Assembly: GCA_020635995.1 (NCBI GenBank)
Contig: JACJYS010000001.1
Span: forward strand, 62,001 to 126,000
Source: Chitinophagales bacterium
GTDB taxonomy: Bacteria > Bacteroidota > Bacteroidia > Chitinophagales > UBA8649
Length of the DNA stretch: 64,000 bases
Direction: 5' to 3'
The notes below the pieces were generated by a model. The model was not told where the DNA came from. It did not search any database and saw nothing but the letters and a program-made list of their open reading frames with translations. Of this stretch, positions 26,713 to 35,213 are shown one piece after another (position 1 is the stretch's first letter; each line of letters starts with the position of its first letter). The translations under genes were made by a program, and so were the position numbers.

Positions 26713-27930
26713 ATGAATACGGTAAGCAGTGAAGTAGATAGGTTAAAAAAAGTTATTGTACATCGCCCCGATGACGGCATAGAAGTAATAACTCCCGATA
26801 ATGCCCTAAAATTTTTATATGACGATATTGTTTACTTGCCGTTAATGCAGAAAGAACACGATACTTTTACTAAAGTTTTAGAACATTTTGTAGGAGAAAA
26901 AAATGTTTTAGATACTTATAATTTGTTGGTTGACAACATTTTAGAAAACAAAAACAACAACACAAAAAAGCTGATAGACTATGTCGTTGATTTAGAAAAC
27001 TGTACGGACGAAGTTTGCGAAATATTGTACAATTTAAAAGGCGAAGAATTAGCTTATACTTTGTTTACGGGGATATATAGAAAAACGGGCGAGCTGATAT
27101 TACGTCCATTGCCAAATTATGTTTTTACAAGAGATATAGGCGTGGTAATAAACGATTATGTGCTGATATGCAATGCCTCTAAAAAAGCTCGTACAAGAGA
27201 GTCTATTTTAACAAGATACATTATATATTTTCATCCGGAATTTAAACATTTTCAGGCCAATAATGATGCTAAAATTATTGACATGACCAGAAAATGTGAT
27301 GACTGTACGATAGAAGGCGGAGATGTGATGATGCTGGGCAATACGCATCTGCTGGTGGGCTGTAGCGAGCGGTCAACACCAGAAGCTTTTGAAAGTTTAA
27401 AAGAAGAAGTTTTTAGAAAAAATGTAATAGAGAATTTGGTTAGAATTGTAATAGCTAAAGATCGTTCTTCTATGCATATAGATACGCTTTTTACGCAAAT
27501 AAGTGAGAATGAGTATGTAATTTATGAAGACACTTTAAAAAGTGATATTATTAAAATAACCTTGTACACAAAAAACGGAGGGAGAAAAGAATTTTCTACT
27601 TTAGAAGAGTTTTTTTTAGATTACAATCCTAACATGAAATTTATTTTGTGTGGCGATGGCGATGAAACTTTTGCTGCCAGAGAACAGTGGACAGACGGGT
27701 GCAACCTTGTGGCAGTAAAAAACGGGGTAGCTATTTCCTATTTTAGAAATACAAGAACAGCAAAAGCTTTAGAAAAAGCAGGATATAAAATAGTGCACGC
27801 TGACGAATTTTTAAAGGAACTACCCAATCCGGATAGTGTTGAAAAAACCATAGTGGCAATATCAAGCACTGAACTTTCTAGAGCCAGAGGAGGACCACAT
27901 TGTATGACATTTCCTATTTGGAGAGGATAA
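26713..27930 (+). CDS. arcA: Arginine deiminase
   Basis: 405 residues, the normal length. Seen: 'SEVDRLKKVIVHRPDDGIEV' at the start, 'NYVFTRDIG', 'TIEGGDVMMLG', 'SSMHIDTLFT' with the catalytic His, and the nucleophile Cys397 in 'GGPHCMTFPIWRG'. Known: hydrolyses arginine to citrulline and ammonia, the first step of the ADI pathway. No ornithine carbamoyltransferase or carbamate kinase lies beside it, so either the later steps are elsewhere or it serves another purpose. Single-gene unit. Confidence 0.94.
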   Translation: MNTVSSEVDRLKKVIVHRPDDGIEVITPDNALKFLYDDIVYLPLMQKEHDTFTKVLEHFVGEKNVLDTYNLLVDNILENKNNNTKKLIDYVVDLENCTDEVCEILYNLKGEELAYTLFTGIYRKTGELILRPLPNYVFTRDIGVVINDYVLICNASKKARTRESILTRYIIYFHPEFKHFQANNDAKIIDMTRKCDDCTIEGGDVMMLGNTHLLVGCSERSTPEAFESLKEEVFRKNVIENLVRIVIAKDRSSMHIDTLFTQISENEYVIYEDTLKSDIIKITLYTKNGGRKEFSTLEEFFLDYNPNMKFILCGDGDETFAAREQWTDGCNLVAVKNGVAISYFRNTRTAKALEKAGYKIVHADEFLKELPNPDSVEKTIVAISSTELSRARGGPHCMTFPIWRG

Positions 27931-28002
27931 ATTTTTAAACCAAAATGCTTAAAAAACTTTTTTGCTTTTGAAACCATTTATATGGTGTAAGATGCTAAAC
28001 TT

Positions 28003-28611
28003 ATGAATATAGTCATAATCATTCTTTTACCTTTAATAGCCGGAGCTATTGGGTGGTTTACCAATTATTTAGCTGTAAAAATGCTTTTTAATCCTAAAGA
28101 ACCCGTTAACATATTGGGATACAAACTACAAGGAGTTTTTCCTAAACGGCAACAGCAAATAGCAGAAAAAGTGGGTAAAATGGTGGCAGAAGAGTTGCTT
28201 CATTTTGACGATATTATAAAAGAAGTAAACACACAAAGTACTATAGACAGTATAACCTCAAAACTTGACCGAAAATTAGACTATTATTTTGACGTAACCT
28301 TAGTAGAAAAATATCCTATGGTTTCTAAATTGGTACCACAAAAAGGGAAAGATAAAATTAAAACTGAAATACTTAACGAAGTAGAACACCTTGCTCCGGA
28401 TTTTATAAATTCTCAAATAAAAAGTTTAGAACACACTTTAGACATAGAAGGTATTATTGCCGACAAAGTAAGTAAGTTGTCTTCTGAAAAACTGGAAGAC
28501 CTACTTATGAAAATGTTAAGTACCGAGCTGAAATTTATAGAATGGGTAGGAGCAATATTGGGTTTTATTATTGGCTTAATTCAAGTTTTAATAACTTATG
28601 TAATTTTGTAA
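28003..28611 (+). CDS. DUF445 family membrane protein
   Basis: 202 residues. Seen: an N-terminal hydrophobic helix (IVIIILLPLIAGAIGWFTNYLAVKMLF), the diagnostic 'FNPKEPVNILGYKLQGVFPKRQQQIAEKVGKMVAEEL', a middle helical part, and a C-terminal helix (VGAILGFIIGLIQVLITYVIL). This is the short form of the DUF445/YheB family. Function is not known. It starts 72 nt after arcA in the same direction. Confidence 0.88.
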   Translation: MNIVIIILLPLIAGAIGWFTNYLAVKMLFNPKEPVNILGYKLQGVFPKRQQQIAEKVGKMVAEELLHFDDIIKEVNTQSTIDSITSKLDRKLDYYFDVTLVEKYPMVSKLVPQKGKDKIKTEILNEVEHLAPDFINSQIKSLEHTLDIEGIIADKVSKLSSEKLEDLLMKMLSTELKFIEWVGAILGFIIGLIQVLITYVIL

Positions 28612-28652
28612 AACCCTACAAAAATTTAATATACACATAATATAAAAATTCC

Positions 28653-28660
28653 TATCTTCG
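28653..28660 (+). promoter_or_regulatory. Possible -7 promoter element
   Basis: TATCTTCG, a common variant of the TAnnTTTG box, 24 nt before the ATG of the lipoprotein gene at 28685. Confidence 0.35.
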
Positions 28661-28684
28661 TTATTAAATGAAAAACATAACAAT

Positions 28685-29554
28685 ATGAAAAAAATTATTG
28701 TATTAGCTGTAATAGCAGGATTTATAGTAACAGCCTGCAATATAGTAAAGAAAAAGAATGTAGATTATCAAAAATTGGCTCAAGAAACCAGTAGTTCTCA
28801 AAAGCTGTATGATGATTTATTTAAAGTATTGGACGAAGAAGCAAAAAGTGGCGATTATTCCGACACCTTAAACGGAAAAACAGTATTGGTAAGAAAAGCC
28901 GTTTCAGACACTTGTGCCATTGTTACTTTAGATATAACAGGCGGTTTTCCTATGACGCTTACCGTAGATTTTGGAACAGGATGTACGGCATATAACACAG
29001 GAAACTTAGGGACAGTAACCCGAAAAGGTATAGTACAAGCTGTTTTTAGTGGAAGATATGACCAAGCGGGAACAACTGTTACCATTACTACTAACAATTA
29101 CTACGTAAATGATTACAAACTTGAAGGAACAACCGTAATTACAAACTTAGGAAGAAACAGCAGTAACAATTTAGAGTTTAGCGTTGAAAATAATAATGGA
29201 GAAATAACTTCGCCAGGCGGAGATGTAACTACATGGCAAAGCGAAAGACTGCACGAGTGGATAGCCGGAGAAGGAACAAACTTTGTAAGCAATGGCTTAA
29301 GTGGTATATGTGATGATGTGTATTTAATAAGTGGCTATGCCGAAGGGGAAATAAGCGATGGCACTACCTACAGAATACAAACAGAGCAAGATTTAAGAAA
29401 AGAAATATGCTGCCGGTGGGTTACAGACGGAGTGCTGACTTATTTTGTAAACGGAGATGAGTTGGGCACTTTAGATTATACTCAAACTACCTGTAGCAAT
29501 CCTTCGGCTAACTTTAATTATGGCAACCAAACTTTTGTGGTAGTGATACAATAA
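28685..29554 (+). CDS. Lipoprotein of unknown function
   Basis: 289 residues. Seen: lipoprotein signal 'MKKIIVLAVIAGFIVTAC' with the lipid Cys after TA. The mature protein is beta-rich, Thr/Gly/Asn-rich, with paired Cys ('GTGCTAYN', 'GICDD', 'EICCRW', 'TTCSN'). The signal is close to that of the lipoprotein in the lptB operon (IAGFIITAC). I do not recognise a domain. A hairpin-rich stretch follows the stop and may end the transcript. Confidence 0.75.
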   Translation: MKKIIVLAVIAGFIVTACNIVKKKNVDYQKLAQETSSSQKLYDDLFKVLDEEAKSGDYSDTLNGKTVLVRKAVSDTCAIVTLDITGGFPMTLTVDFGTGCTAYNTGNLGTVTRKGIVQAVFSGRYDQAGTTVTITTNNYYVNDYKLEGTTVITNLGRNSSNNLEFSVENNNGEITSPGGDVTTWQSERLHEWIAGEGTNFVSNGLSGICDDVYLISGYAEGEISDGTTYRIQTEQDLRKEICCRWVTDGVLTYFVNGDELGTLDYTQTTCSNPSANFNYGNQTFVVVIQ

Positions 29555-29595
29555 AGTTTAACTATTCTCTTTCTATTACATAAACTCTAAAAAAT

Positions 29596-29689
29596 AATTT
29601 CACATTCCATAAATTCCCCCACCTGAAAAGGAGGGAAAAAAGTTTACCTGCCGAAGGCAGGGGATGGTTTTATAGATGTATGTGAAATT
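29596..29689. repeat. REP-like palindromic element (94 bp)
   Basis: Outer inverted repeat AATTTCACAT / ATGTGAAATT (10 bp, perfect). Within it are a perfect hairpin CCTGCC-GAA-GGCAGG and a second weaker one around TCCC...GGGA. It is GC-rich compared with its surroundings. It sits between a lipoprotein gene and the first rhomboid gene and could act as a transcription terminator. Nothing else is seen in 29555-29784. Confidence 0.65.
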
Positions 29690-29784
29690 TTTTTTGGACA
29701 CAATATAATTAGCAAATAGATATTACCTTTACTCCTTTAACGCTATTTAGCAAGTTATTTGTTAAAAAAGCATTAGTCTTAATG

Positions 29785-29792
29785 TAAATTTG
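29785..29792 (+). promoter_or_regulatory. -7 promoter element directly before the rhomboid start
   Basis: TAAATTTG, an exact consensus match, only 4 nt before the ATG at 29797. A TTTG at 29758-29761 is a possible -33 box. The spacing implies a leaderless or nearly leaderless mRNA. Confidence 0.5.
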
Positions 29793-29796
29793 CCAA

Positions 29797-30459
29797 ATGT
29801 ATAGTTCAATAAATAGAACAGAAACTGTAAAACACATCATAATAGCCAATGTAATTTTCTTTGTGCTGTTTTGTACAGATTTTTCTCCATTATATAAAAT
29901 GTTTCCGGTACTGTCTTTATGGTATTTTGATTCGCCATTTTTTAGACCATGGCAGTATATTACCCATTTCTTTATGCACGGAAGCTTTATGCATATATTT
30001 TTTAACATGTATGCTCTTTATCTATTTGGTACTATTTTAGAACAAGTGTGGGGTGCTAAACGCTTTATTTTCTTTTATTTTACTACAGGAATAATTGCTT
30101 CCATTTTATACAGTTTAGTGGCAGCTATAGAGTATCAAATTACTTATGGCACTATGTTTCCTTATTCTGAAGGAATAACAAGCAATATTTATGTGCCAAT
30201 GGTAGGAGCTTCTGGTGCTATTTTTGGTTTGCTTACAGCATTTGGTATGCTTTTCCCCAATACAGAGTTGCGTTTATTATTTCCGCCCATAGCTCTTAAA
30301 GCTAAATACTTTGTATTAATATACATAGCCTTAGAACTTTGGCTTGGTTTTCAGCAGTTTAGTGGCGATAATGTTGCTCACTTTGCCCATATTACTGGAG
30401 CATTAGTTGGATTTTTATTAGTAAAATATTGGCAGAAAAACTCTAAAACGTTTTACTAA
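29797..30459 (+). CDS. Rhomboid intramembrane serine protease
   Basis: 220 residues, six or so membrane helices. Seen: 'HFFMHGSFMHIFFNMYALYLFG' with the His-rich second helix, the catalytic Ser in 'VGASGAIFGLLTAFG' (GxSG), and the catalytic His in 'VAHFAHITGALVG'. All three features of an active rhomboid are present. Known: cleaves membrane proteins within or near the bilayer. A second rhomboid gene starts 3 nt after the stop. Confidence 0.93.
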   Translation: MYSSINRTETVKHIIIANVIFFVLFCTDFSPLYKMFPVLSLWYFDSPFFRPWQYITHFFMHGSFMHIFFNMYALYLFGTILEQVWGAKRFIFFYFTTGIIASILYSLVAAIEYQITYGTMFPYSEGITSNIYVPMVGASGAIFGLLTAFGMLFPNTELRLLFPPIALKAKYFVLIYIALELWLGFQQFSGDNVAHFAHITGALVGFLLVKYWQKNSKTFY

Positions 30460-30462
30460 GCT

Positions 30463-31356
30463 ATGCAGCCCACTAAAGAGCAAATATGGCACTACTTAAA
30501 ACAGCAGTTTAAGGAAGGAGATGTAATTATTAAGCTTATTTATATTAATGTAGCTTTATACTTAAGCTACAGCGTAGTTAGGGTTTTAGAATTTTTATTA
30601 AGATTAAACAGTCATGTAATTAGCAGTTTTTTTGAAAATTGGTTGGCTATCCCTGCTGATTTTACCGGTTCGGCTATTAAAATTTATACCTTATTTACTT
30701 ATCAGTTTATTCATTTTGATTTTTTGCACCTATTTATTAATGTTTTAATGCTATTCTTTTTTGGCAAACTATTACTTCAATACATAGGGTTTAAAAAAGT
30801 ACTACCACTTTATTTGCTTGGTGGCATAGTAGGTGGATTAGTTTTTGCAGCCATTAAGTTTTTTAATATTATAGATGTATCTTTTATGCCTGTGGTAGGA
30901 GCATCGGCATCTGTTATGGCACTTATGGGTGCACTGGGTATGATAGCTCCCAATTATAATGTAAAATTCTTTTTTGTAGATATTAAATTAAAATGGGTGT
31001 TGCTTGGTTTTGCCTTAATTAATTTCCTTAGTATTTCTAATCCAAATGGAGCAGCAAGCGGCATTTTACATTTGGTAGGCTTAGGCTTTGGGTACGCATA
31101 TATTTATTTAGACAAAGAAGGCGTTTCGCTGTACAAGCCGGTAAATAAAATAATAAACAATATAATGAGCCGGTTTAATAAAGCTCCACAGCCCAAAGTG
31201 AGCTTTGTAAATAAAAACAAAAGTGAGCATAATCAAACAGAAAAACCTAAAAACCAAAGTCAAATTAATGCTATACTAAAAAAGGTTTCTGAATACGGTT
31301 ATGATAGTTTAAGCAAACAAGAAAAAGAATTATTGTTTAATTCAAGCAATAATTAA
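30463..31356 (+). CDS. Rhomboid-family membrane protein (variant GxSA motif)
   Basis: 297 residues. Seen: 'YQFIHFDFLHLFINVLMLFFFGKLL', 'VGASASVMALMGALGM' in the position of the GxSG helix, and 'GILHLVGLGFGYAY' carrying the His. The Ser and His are kept but the Gly after Ser is Ala. A cytoplasmic Lys/Asn/Gln-rich tail of about 75 residues follows the last helix. Translationally close to the first rhomboid (3-nt gap). It may be an active protease with altered specificity or a partner of the first; sequence alone does not settle this. Confidence 0.88.
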   Translation: MQPTKEQIWHYLKQQFKEGDVIIKLIYINVALYLSYSVVRVLEFLLRLNSHVISSFFENWLAIPADFTGSAIKIYTLFTYQFIHFDFLHLFINVLMLFFFGKLLLQYIGFKKVLPLYLLGGIVGGLVFAAIKFFNIIDVSFMPVVGASASVMALMGALGMIAPNYNVKFFFVDIKLKWVLLGFALINFLSISNPNGAASGILHLVGLGFGYAYIYLDKEGVSLYKPVNKIINNIMSRFNKAPQPKVSFVNKNKSEHNQTEKPKNQSQINAILKKVSEYGYDSLSKQEKELLFNSSNN

Positions 31357-31386
31357 TTTCACAATATTTCGTTTTTAAAACAGTCC

Positions 31387-32463
31387 ATGTTAAAAAAAAT
31401 ATTCATTATTATAAATGTAGTTTTAGCTTTAGCTATTGTATGCGTGCATTTTGCTACAGGTGTAAGTCCTCAAGATTTTTGGATATTTGCTTTTTTAGGA
31501 TTGATTTATCCGCTGTTTTTATTGGTTAATGTTGTTTTTACATTCGTTTGGTTGTTTACCAAAACAAAATTATTGGCTTTAATATCTTTTATTGCCTTAG
31601 TTATTACTTACAAAAGCAATATGGCTACTTTTCAAATTTCAATACCTGCTAAAACTACCGATGAAATAAGTTTAATGACATGGAATGTTAAAAATTTTGA
31701 TTTGTATAATTGGTCGGGCAATGAAGAAACAAGAGCTAAAATGTTTGAATTGCTAAAAGAAAACCGACCCGATATTTTATGCTTGCAAGAGTTTTATACC
31801 GAAGATAAAGGAAAGTTTCAAAACTTAAAAGACTTAAAAAAAGAGTTGGACTATAAGTATGTATATTTTGCTAAAACCTACACTCTAAATAAAAATAGAC
31901 ATTGGGGTTTGGTTATTTTTTCCGATAAAAAAATTATAGACACAGGGAAATTGCTGTTTAAAGAGGGCACTTTACTAAACAGCTGTATGTATGCAGATAT
32001 AGCACTAAGCAAAACACAAAACGCAAGACTTTATAATGTGCATTTGCAAAGCAACCAGCTAAATACTGAGGACATGCAGTTGTTTGAATCACTTGACGAA
32101 GCACCGGAAAAAACAAAGAGTAGTATTTTTAGTGTGGTAAGCAAAATGAAAAAAGGATATATAAACCGAGCTAAACAAACGCACCAAGTTTTAGAAAGCA
32201 AAGCAAACAGTCCGTACCCGGCAATAATTGTTGGCGATTTTAATGATGTACCTATCTCTTATGCTTACAAACAGCTAAGCAAAGGCATGCAAGATGCTTA
32301 TGTTAAAAAAGGAAATGGCTTTAGTAAATCATTCAACAGCAAAGTTCCATATTTACGTATAGATTATGCTTTATTTCATAGTATGTTTAAAATAAACAAG
32401 TATGAAGTAATAGAAGCAGAACTATCTGACCATTATCCTGTGGTGGTAAAGTTTAAATATTGA
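31387..32463 (+). CDS. Membrane-anchored endonuclease/exonuclease/phosphatase family protein
   Basis: 358 residues. Seen: three N-terminal hydrophobic helices (to about residue 80), then an EEP (DNase I-like) domain: 'LMTWNVKNFDLYN', 'DILCLQEFY', 'LYNVHLQSNQL', 'IIVGDFNDVP' and 'LRIDYALFH...LSDHYPVVV'. All metal-binding and catalytic positions are present. Known: this superfamily cleaves phosphodiesters in nucleic acids, phospholipids or sugars; the anchored Bacteroidota group is not characterised. It follows the rhomboids by 30 nt. Confidence 0.88.
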   Translation: MLKKIFIIINVVLALAIVCVHFATGVSPQDFWIFAFLGLIYPLFLLVNVVFTFVWLFTKTKLLALISFIALVITYKSNMATFQISIPAKTTDEISLMTWNVKNFDLYNWSGNEETRAKMFELLKENRPDILCLQEFYTEDKGKFQNLKDLKKELDYKYVYFAKTYTLNKNRHWGLVIFSDKKIIDTGKLLFKEGTLLNSCMYADIALSKTQNARLYNVHLQSNQLNTEDMQLFESLDEAPEKTKSSIFSVVSKMKKGYINRAKQTHQVLESKANSPYPAIIVGDFNDVPISYAYKQLSKGMQDAYVKKGNGFSKSFNSKVPYLRIDYALFHSMFKINKYEVIEAELSDHYPVVVKFKY

Positions 32464-32481
32464 TTTCTGACATCAAATAAA

Positions 32482-32877
32482 AACCTGAGTTCTATTATTC
32501 GAGCTTTGTCAAAACGCTTTAAAATAGTTATACCGATTAGGAATATATAATAGTCCAATTTCGGTTGCACCTTATTGTACTAAATATATTGCTCTATCGG
32601 CATTTACCATTGTAAAACACCAAATAGATTAGACTATTTTGTGTTGACAATTGGTATTAGATACAAGGTTTTTTCTGAAGAAATATCGGGATATTTCAAA
32701 GAAAAATAACGAAGTAGATGACTGTTTTAAAGGGAGAAGTGTTTATTGATGTTTAGAAAAGCAATCACTTCCTGCGTTAGATTTTAATACGATAGCGTAG
32801 CTATCCCTTATAAAATCTGCCTTGTAATTAATTACTTTTCTAAATTTTGACTTTGCTGGAATAATAGAACTCAGGTT
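32482..32877. mobile_element. MITE-like element with long terminal inverted repeats, holding a nested repeat
   Basis: The left end AACCTGAGTTCTATTAT (32482-32498) is repeated inverted and perfectly at 32861-32877. With about four mismatches the inverted repeat extends to ~34 bp (both arms continue AGCnnnGTCAAAA). The element is 396 bp with no plausible gene. A 128-bp dispersed repeat (copy C) lies inside it near the left end. A related element is at 48129-48424. It fills most of the gap between the EEP gene and recA. Confidence 0.75.
32530..32657 (+). repeat. Dispersed ~128-bp element, copy C (nested)
   Basis: Starts ATACCGATTAGGAATATA and ends CAATTGGTAT; close match to copy A in reverse and to copy B. 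The ends ATACCGATT and AATTGGTAT form an imperfect inverted repeat. It lies wholly within the ACCTGAGTTC element, which indicates it inserted there after the outer element was in place. Confidence 0.85.
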
Positions 32878-32932
32878 AAAAGATAGTGGCAACCCAAAAA
32901 CTACCAAATATTAAAAATATTATCCCAAAAAA

Positions 32933-33964
32933 CTATTCGTCTGAATCTTCTTTTTCATCATCTTCAGATGAGGTTAAATTGATAATATTAGCTCTTATTT
33001 TTACTTCTATTTCATCGGCAAGTTCAGGATTGTCTGCCAGTAAAGATTTTACACTTTCCCTTCCTTGTCCCAATTTTGTTTCGCCATAGCTGTACCACGA
33101 ACCACTTTTGTTTAATATATCTAAGTCAACGCCTAAATCTATTATTTCTCCCAGTTTAGAAATTCCCTCGCCATACATAATATCAAACTCTGCTTTCTTA
33201 AAAGGTGGAGCCATTTTGTTTTTTACAACTTTTACTCTGGTTCTATTTCCTACTATATCTTCTTTATCTTTTAATGCTCCTATTCGTCTTATATCTAAAC
33301 GAACCGAAGAATAAAATTTAAGTGCATTTCCGCCCGTAGTAGTTTCAGGATTTCCAAACATTACACCTATTTTATCTCTCAGTTGGTTAATAAAAATACA
33401 GGTACATCCTGTTTTGTTAATAGTCCCCGTTAGTTTTCTTAGTGCTTGGCTCATTAATCTGGCTTGCAATCCCATTTTAGAATCGCCCATATCGCCTTCC
33501 AACTCGCTACGTGGCACAAGAGCTGCTACTGAATCTATAACACAAATGTCTATAGCTCCAGAACGAATTAAATGCTCTGTAATATCTAAAGCTTGCTCTC
33601 CGTCATCGGGCTGAGAAATTAATAGCTCGTCAACATTTACGCCCAGTTTTTTAGCATAAGTTTTATCAAAAGCGTGTTCTGCATCTATAAATGCCGCTAT
33701 GCCACCTTTTTTCTGTGCTTCAGCTATGGCATGCAGGGCTATTGTAGTTTTTCCCGAAGATTCAGGGCCATATATTTCTACCACTCTGCCTGTAGGAAAA
33801 CCGCCTATGCCTAATGCAGCATCTAAAGTTATAGAGCCGGAAGAAATTACTTCTGTTTCTACTACTTGCGAATCGCCTAAACGCATTACCGTACCTTTAC
33901 CGTAGGCTTTATCTAATTTTGAAAGGGTTAAATTTAACGCCTTTATTTTTTCATTGTCTGCCAT
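32933..33964 (-). CDS. recA: Recombinase RecA
   Basis: 343 residues. Seen: 'KIKALNLTLSKLDKAYGKGTVMRLGD', Walker A 'GPESSGKTT', 'AFIDAEHAFDKTYA', 'VIDSVAALVPRSELEGDMGDSKMGLQARLMSQALRKL', 'INQLRDKIGVMFGNPETTTGGNALKFYSSVRLDIRR' and an acidic C-terminal tail. Known: strand exchange and SOS co-protease. It is the last of a run of four minus-strand genes (helicase, DUF4377 lipoprotein, xth, recA), 83 nt after xth. No LexA-type palindrome was noticed before it. Confidence 0.99.
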   Translation of the reverse strand: MADNEKIKALNLTLSKLDKAYGKGTVMRLGDSQVVETEVISSGSITLDAALGIGGFPTGRVVEIYGPESSGKTTIALHAIAEAQKKGGIAAFIDAEHAFDKTYAKKLGVNVDELLISQPDDGEQALDITEHLIRSGAIDICVIDSVAALVPRSELEGDMGDSKMGLQARLMSQALRKLTGTINKTGCTCIFINQLRDKIGVMFGNPETTTGGNALKFYSSVRLDIRRIGALKDKEDIVGNRTRVKVVKNKMAPPFKKAEFDIMYGEGISKLGEIIDLGVDLDILNKSGSWYSYGETKLGQGRESVKSLLADNPELADEIEVKIRANIINLTSSEDDEKEDSDE

Positions 33965-34047
33965 AATTTTCTGTTTCGTTTTATAAAATTACAAATATTT
34001 TAGCACAAAGTTAGCATAGCAAAACGCAAGGTATCTGCGTTTTGAAA

Positions 34048-34809
34048 TTAAAATATATCTAAAGACACCGGACAGTGGTCTGAACCAAACACATCATTAT
34101 ATATTTGTGCTCCTTTCAGCTCCTTTTTTAGTATGTCGGAAACCAAAAAATAATCTATTCTCCAGCCTATGTTCCTTTCTCTTGCTGCTGCTCTATAGCT
34201 CCACCACGAGTATTTTATTTCTTCCGGATAAAAATGCCTAAAAGTGTCTATAAATCCCGATGATAAATAATTATCCATGCCGTCTATTTCTTCTTGCATA
34301 TAGCCCGCACTTTTGTTGTAGTTGGGCTTAGGATTGGCTAAATCTATATCGGTATGTGCTACATTAAAATCGCCACAAACAATTACAGGTTTTGTTTTTT
34401 CTAAATTTTTAAGATAAGCTAAAAAATCTCTGTCCCAGGTTTGTCTATAGTCTAATCTTTTTAGGCTACTGCCCGAATTAGGCACATAAACATTTACTAA
34501 AAAGAATTTTTTGTATTCGGCACATAATACACGCCCTTCATTGTCATGCTCGTTTATATCTATATCCGGCTGTACGCTTAGTGGTTTTTCTTTACTTAAA
34601 ATAGCTACACCCGAATATCCTTTTTTCTCCGCAGAGTTAGAATAAATATGGTATCCTTTAATGTCTTCAAGTGCTTCTAACACTTGGTCATCTTGTGCTT
34701 TAGTTTCTTGCAGACATATAACATCTGCCTTTAGTTTATCTACCGATTGGGCAAAATCTTTCTTTATAATGGCACGTACGCCATTAACATTAAACGAAAC
34801 TAAATGCAT
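34048..34809 (-). CDS. xth: Exodeoxyribonuclease III
   Basis: 253 residues. Seen: 'SFNVNGVRAIIKKDF', 'DVICLQETKAQDDQV', 'YSGVAILSKEKPL', 'VNVYVPNSGSSLKRLDYR', 'VIVCGDFNVAHTDIDLANPKPN' and the closing 'WRIDYFLVSD...GSDHCPVSLDI'. Known: AP endonuclease and 3'-exonuclease of base-excision repair. It starts 12 nt after the upstream lipoprotein stop and precedes recA. Confidence 0.96.
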   Translation of the reverse strand: MHLVSFNVNGVRAIIKKDFAQSVDKLKADVICLQETKAQDDQVLEALEDIKGYHIYSNSAEKKGYSGVAILSKEKPLSVQPDIDINEHDNEGRVLCAEYKKFFLVNVYVPNSGSSLKRLDYRQTWDRDFLAYLKNLEKTKPVIVCGDFNVAHTDIDLANPKPNYNKSAGYMQEEIDGMDNYLSSGFIDTFRHFYPEEIKYSWWSYRAAARERNIGWRIDYFLVSDILKKELKGAQIYNDVFGSDHCPVSLDIF

Positions 34810-34821
34810 ATTTTACTTAAA

Positions 34822-35154
34822 TTATTTGCTTGGAACTTTATACAATACTTCTTTTAAAGAGTATTTTCCGTGAGCTACATTTACAACAATTTGATATTTG
34901 TTTCCTTCTTCAAAAGTGAAACCGTCTATTGTTACATTCATTGGTGTGTAGTCAGACTCGCCAGCTTTTTTAACTTGATAGCATAATTCAGTAGAGCCGT
35001 CTCCACATGCTACTTTTTGATTTGCTAAAATCCAAGTTTCAACTTTTGCCGGTTCTTTTTCGGCTTTGCCTGTATCTGAAGCTGCACTTTTTGTTGATTT
35101 ACATGCTGCTAAAAGCATTAATGAAATAGCTAAAATTGATATTATTTTTTTCAT
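34822..35154 (-). CDS. DUF4377-type lipoprotein
   Basis: 110 residues from MKKIISILAISLMLLAAC, a lipoprotein signal; upstream in-frame codons are ignored because they precede a TACATTTG promoter-like box and spoil the signal. Mature part: a short Lys/Ala/Ser linker, then 'WILANQKVACGDGSTELCYQVKKAGESDYTPMNVTIDGFTFEEGNKYQIVVNV'. The Cys pair and 'GFTFEEGNKYQI' fit the DUF4377 domain. Function unknown. It sits between a helicase and exonuclease III, probably by operon convenience. Confidence 0.75.
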   Translation of the reverse strand: MKKIISILAISLMLLAACKSTKSAASDTGKAEKEPAKVETWILANQKVACGDGSTELCYQVKKAGESDYTPMNVTIDGFTFEEGNKYQIVVNVAHGKYSLKEVLYKVPSK

Positions 35155-35213
35155 TTTATTATATAATTGTAATTCTTTACAAATGTAAGGCTTTATATTA
35201 CATAAATGCAAAC

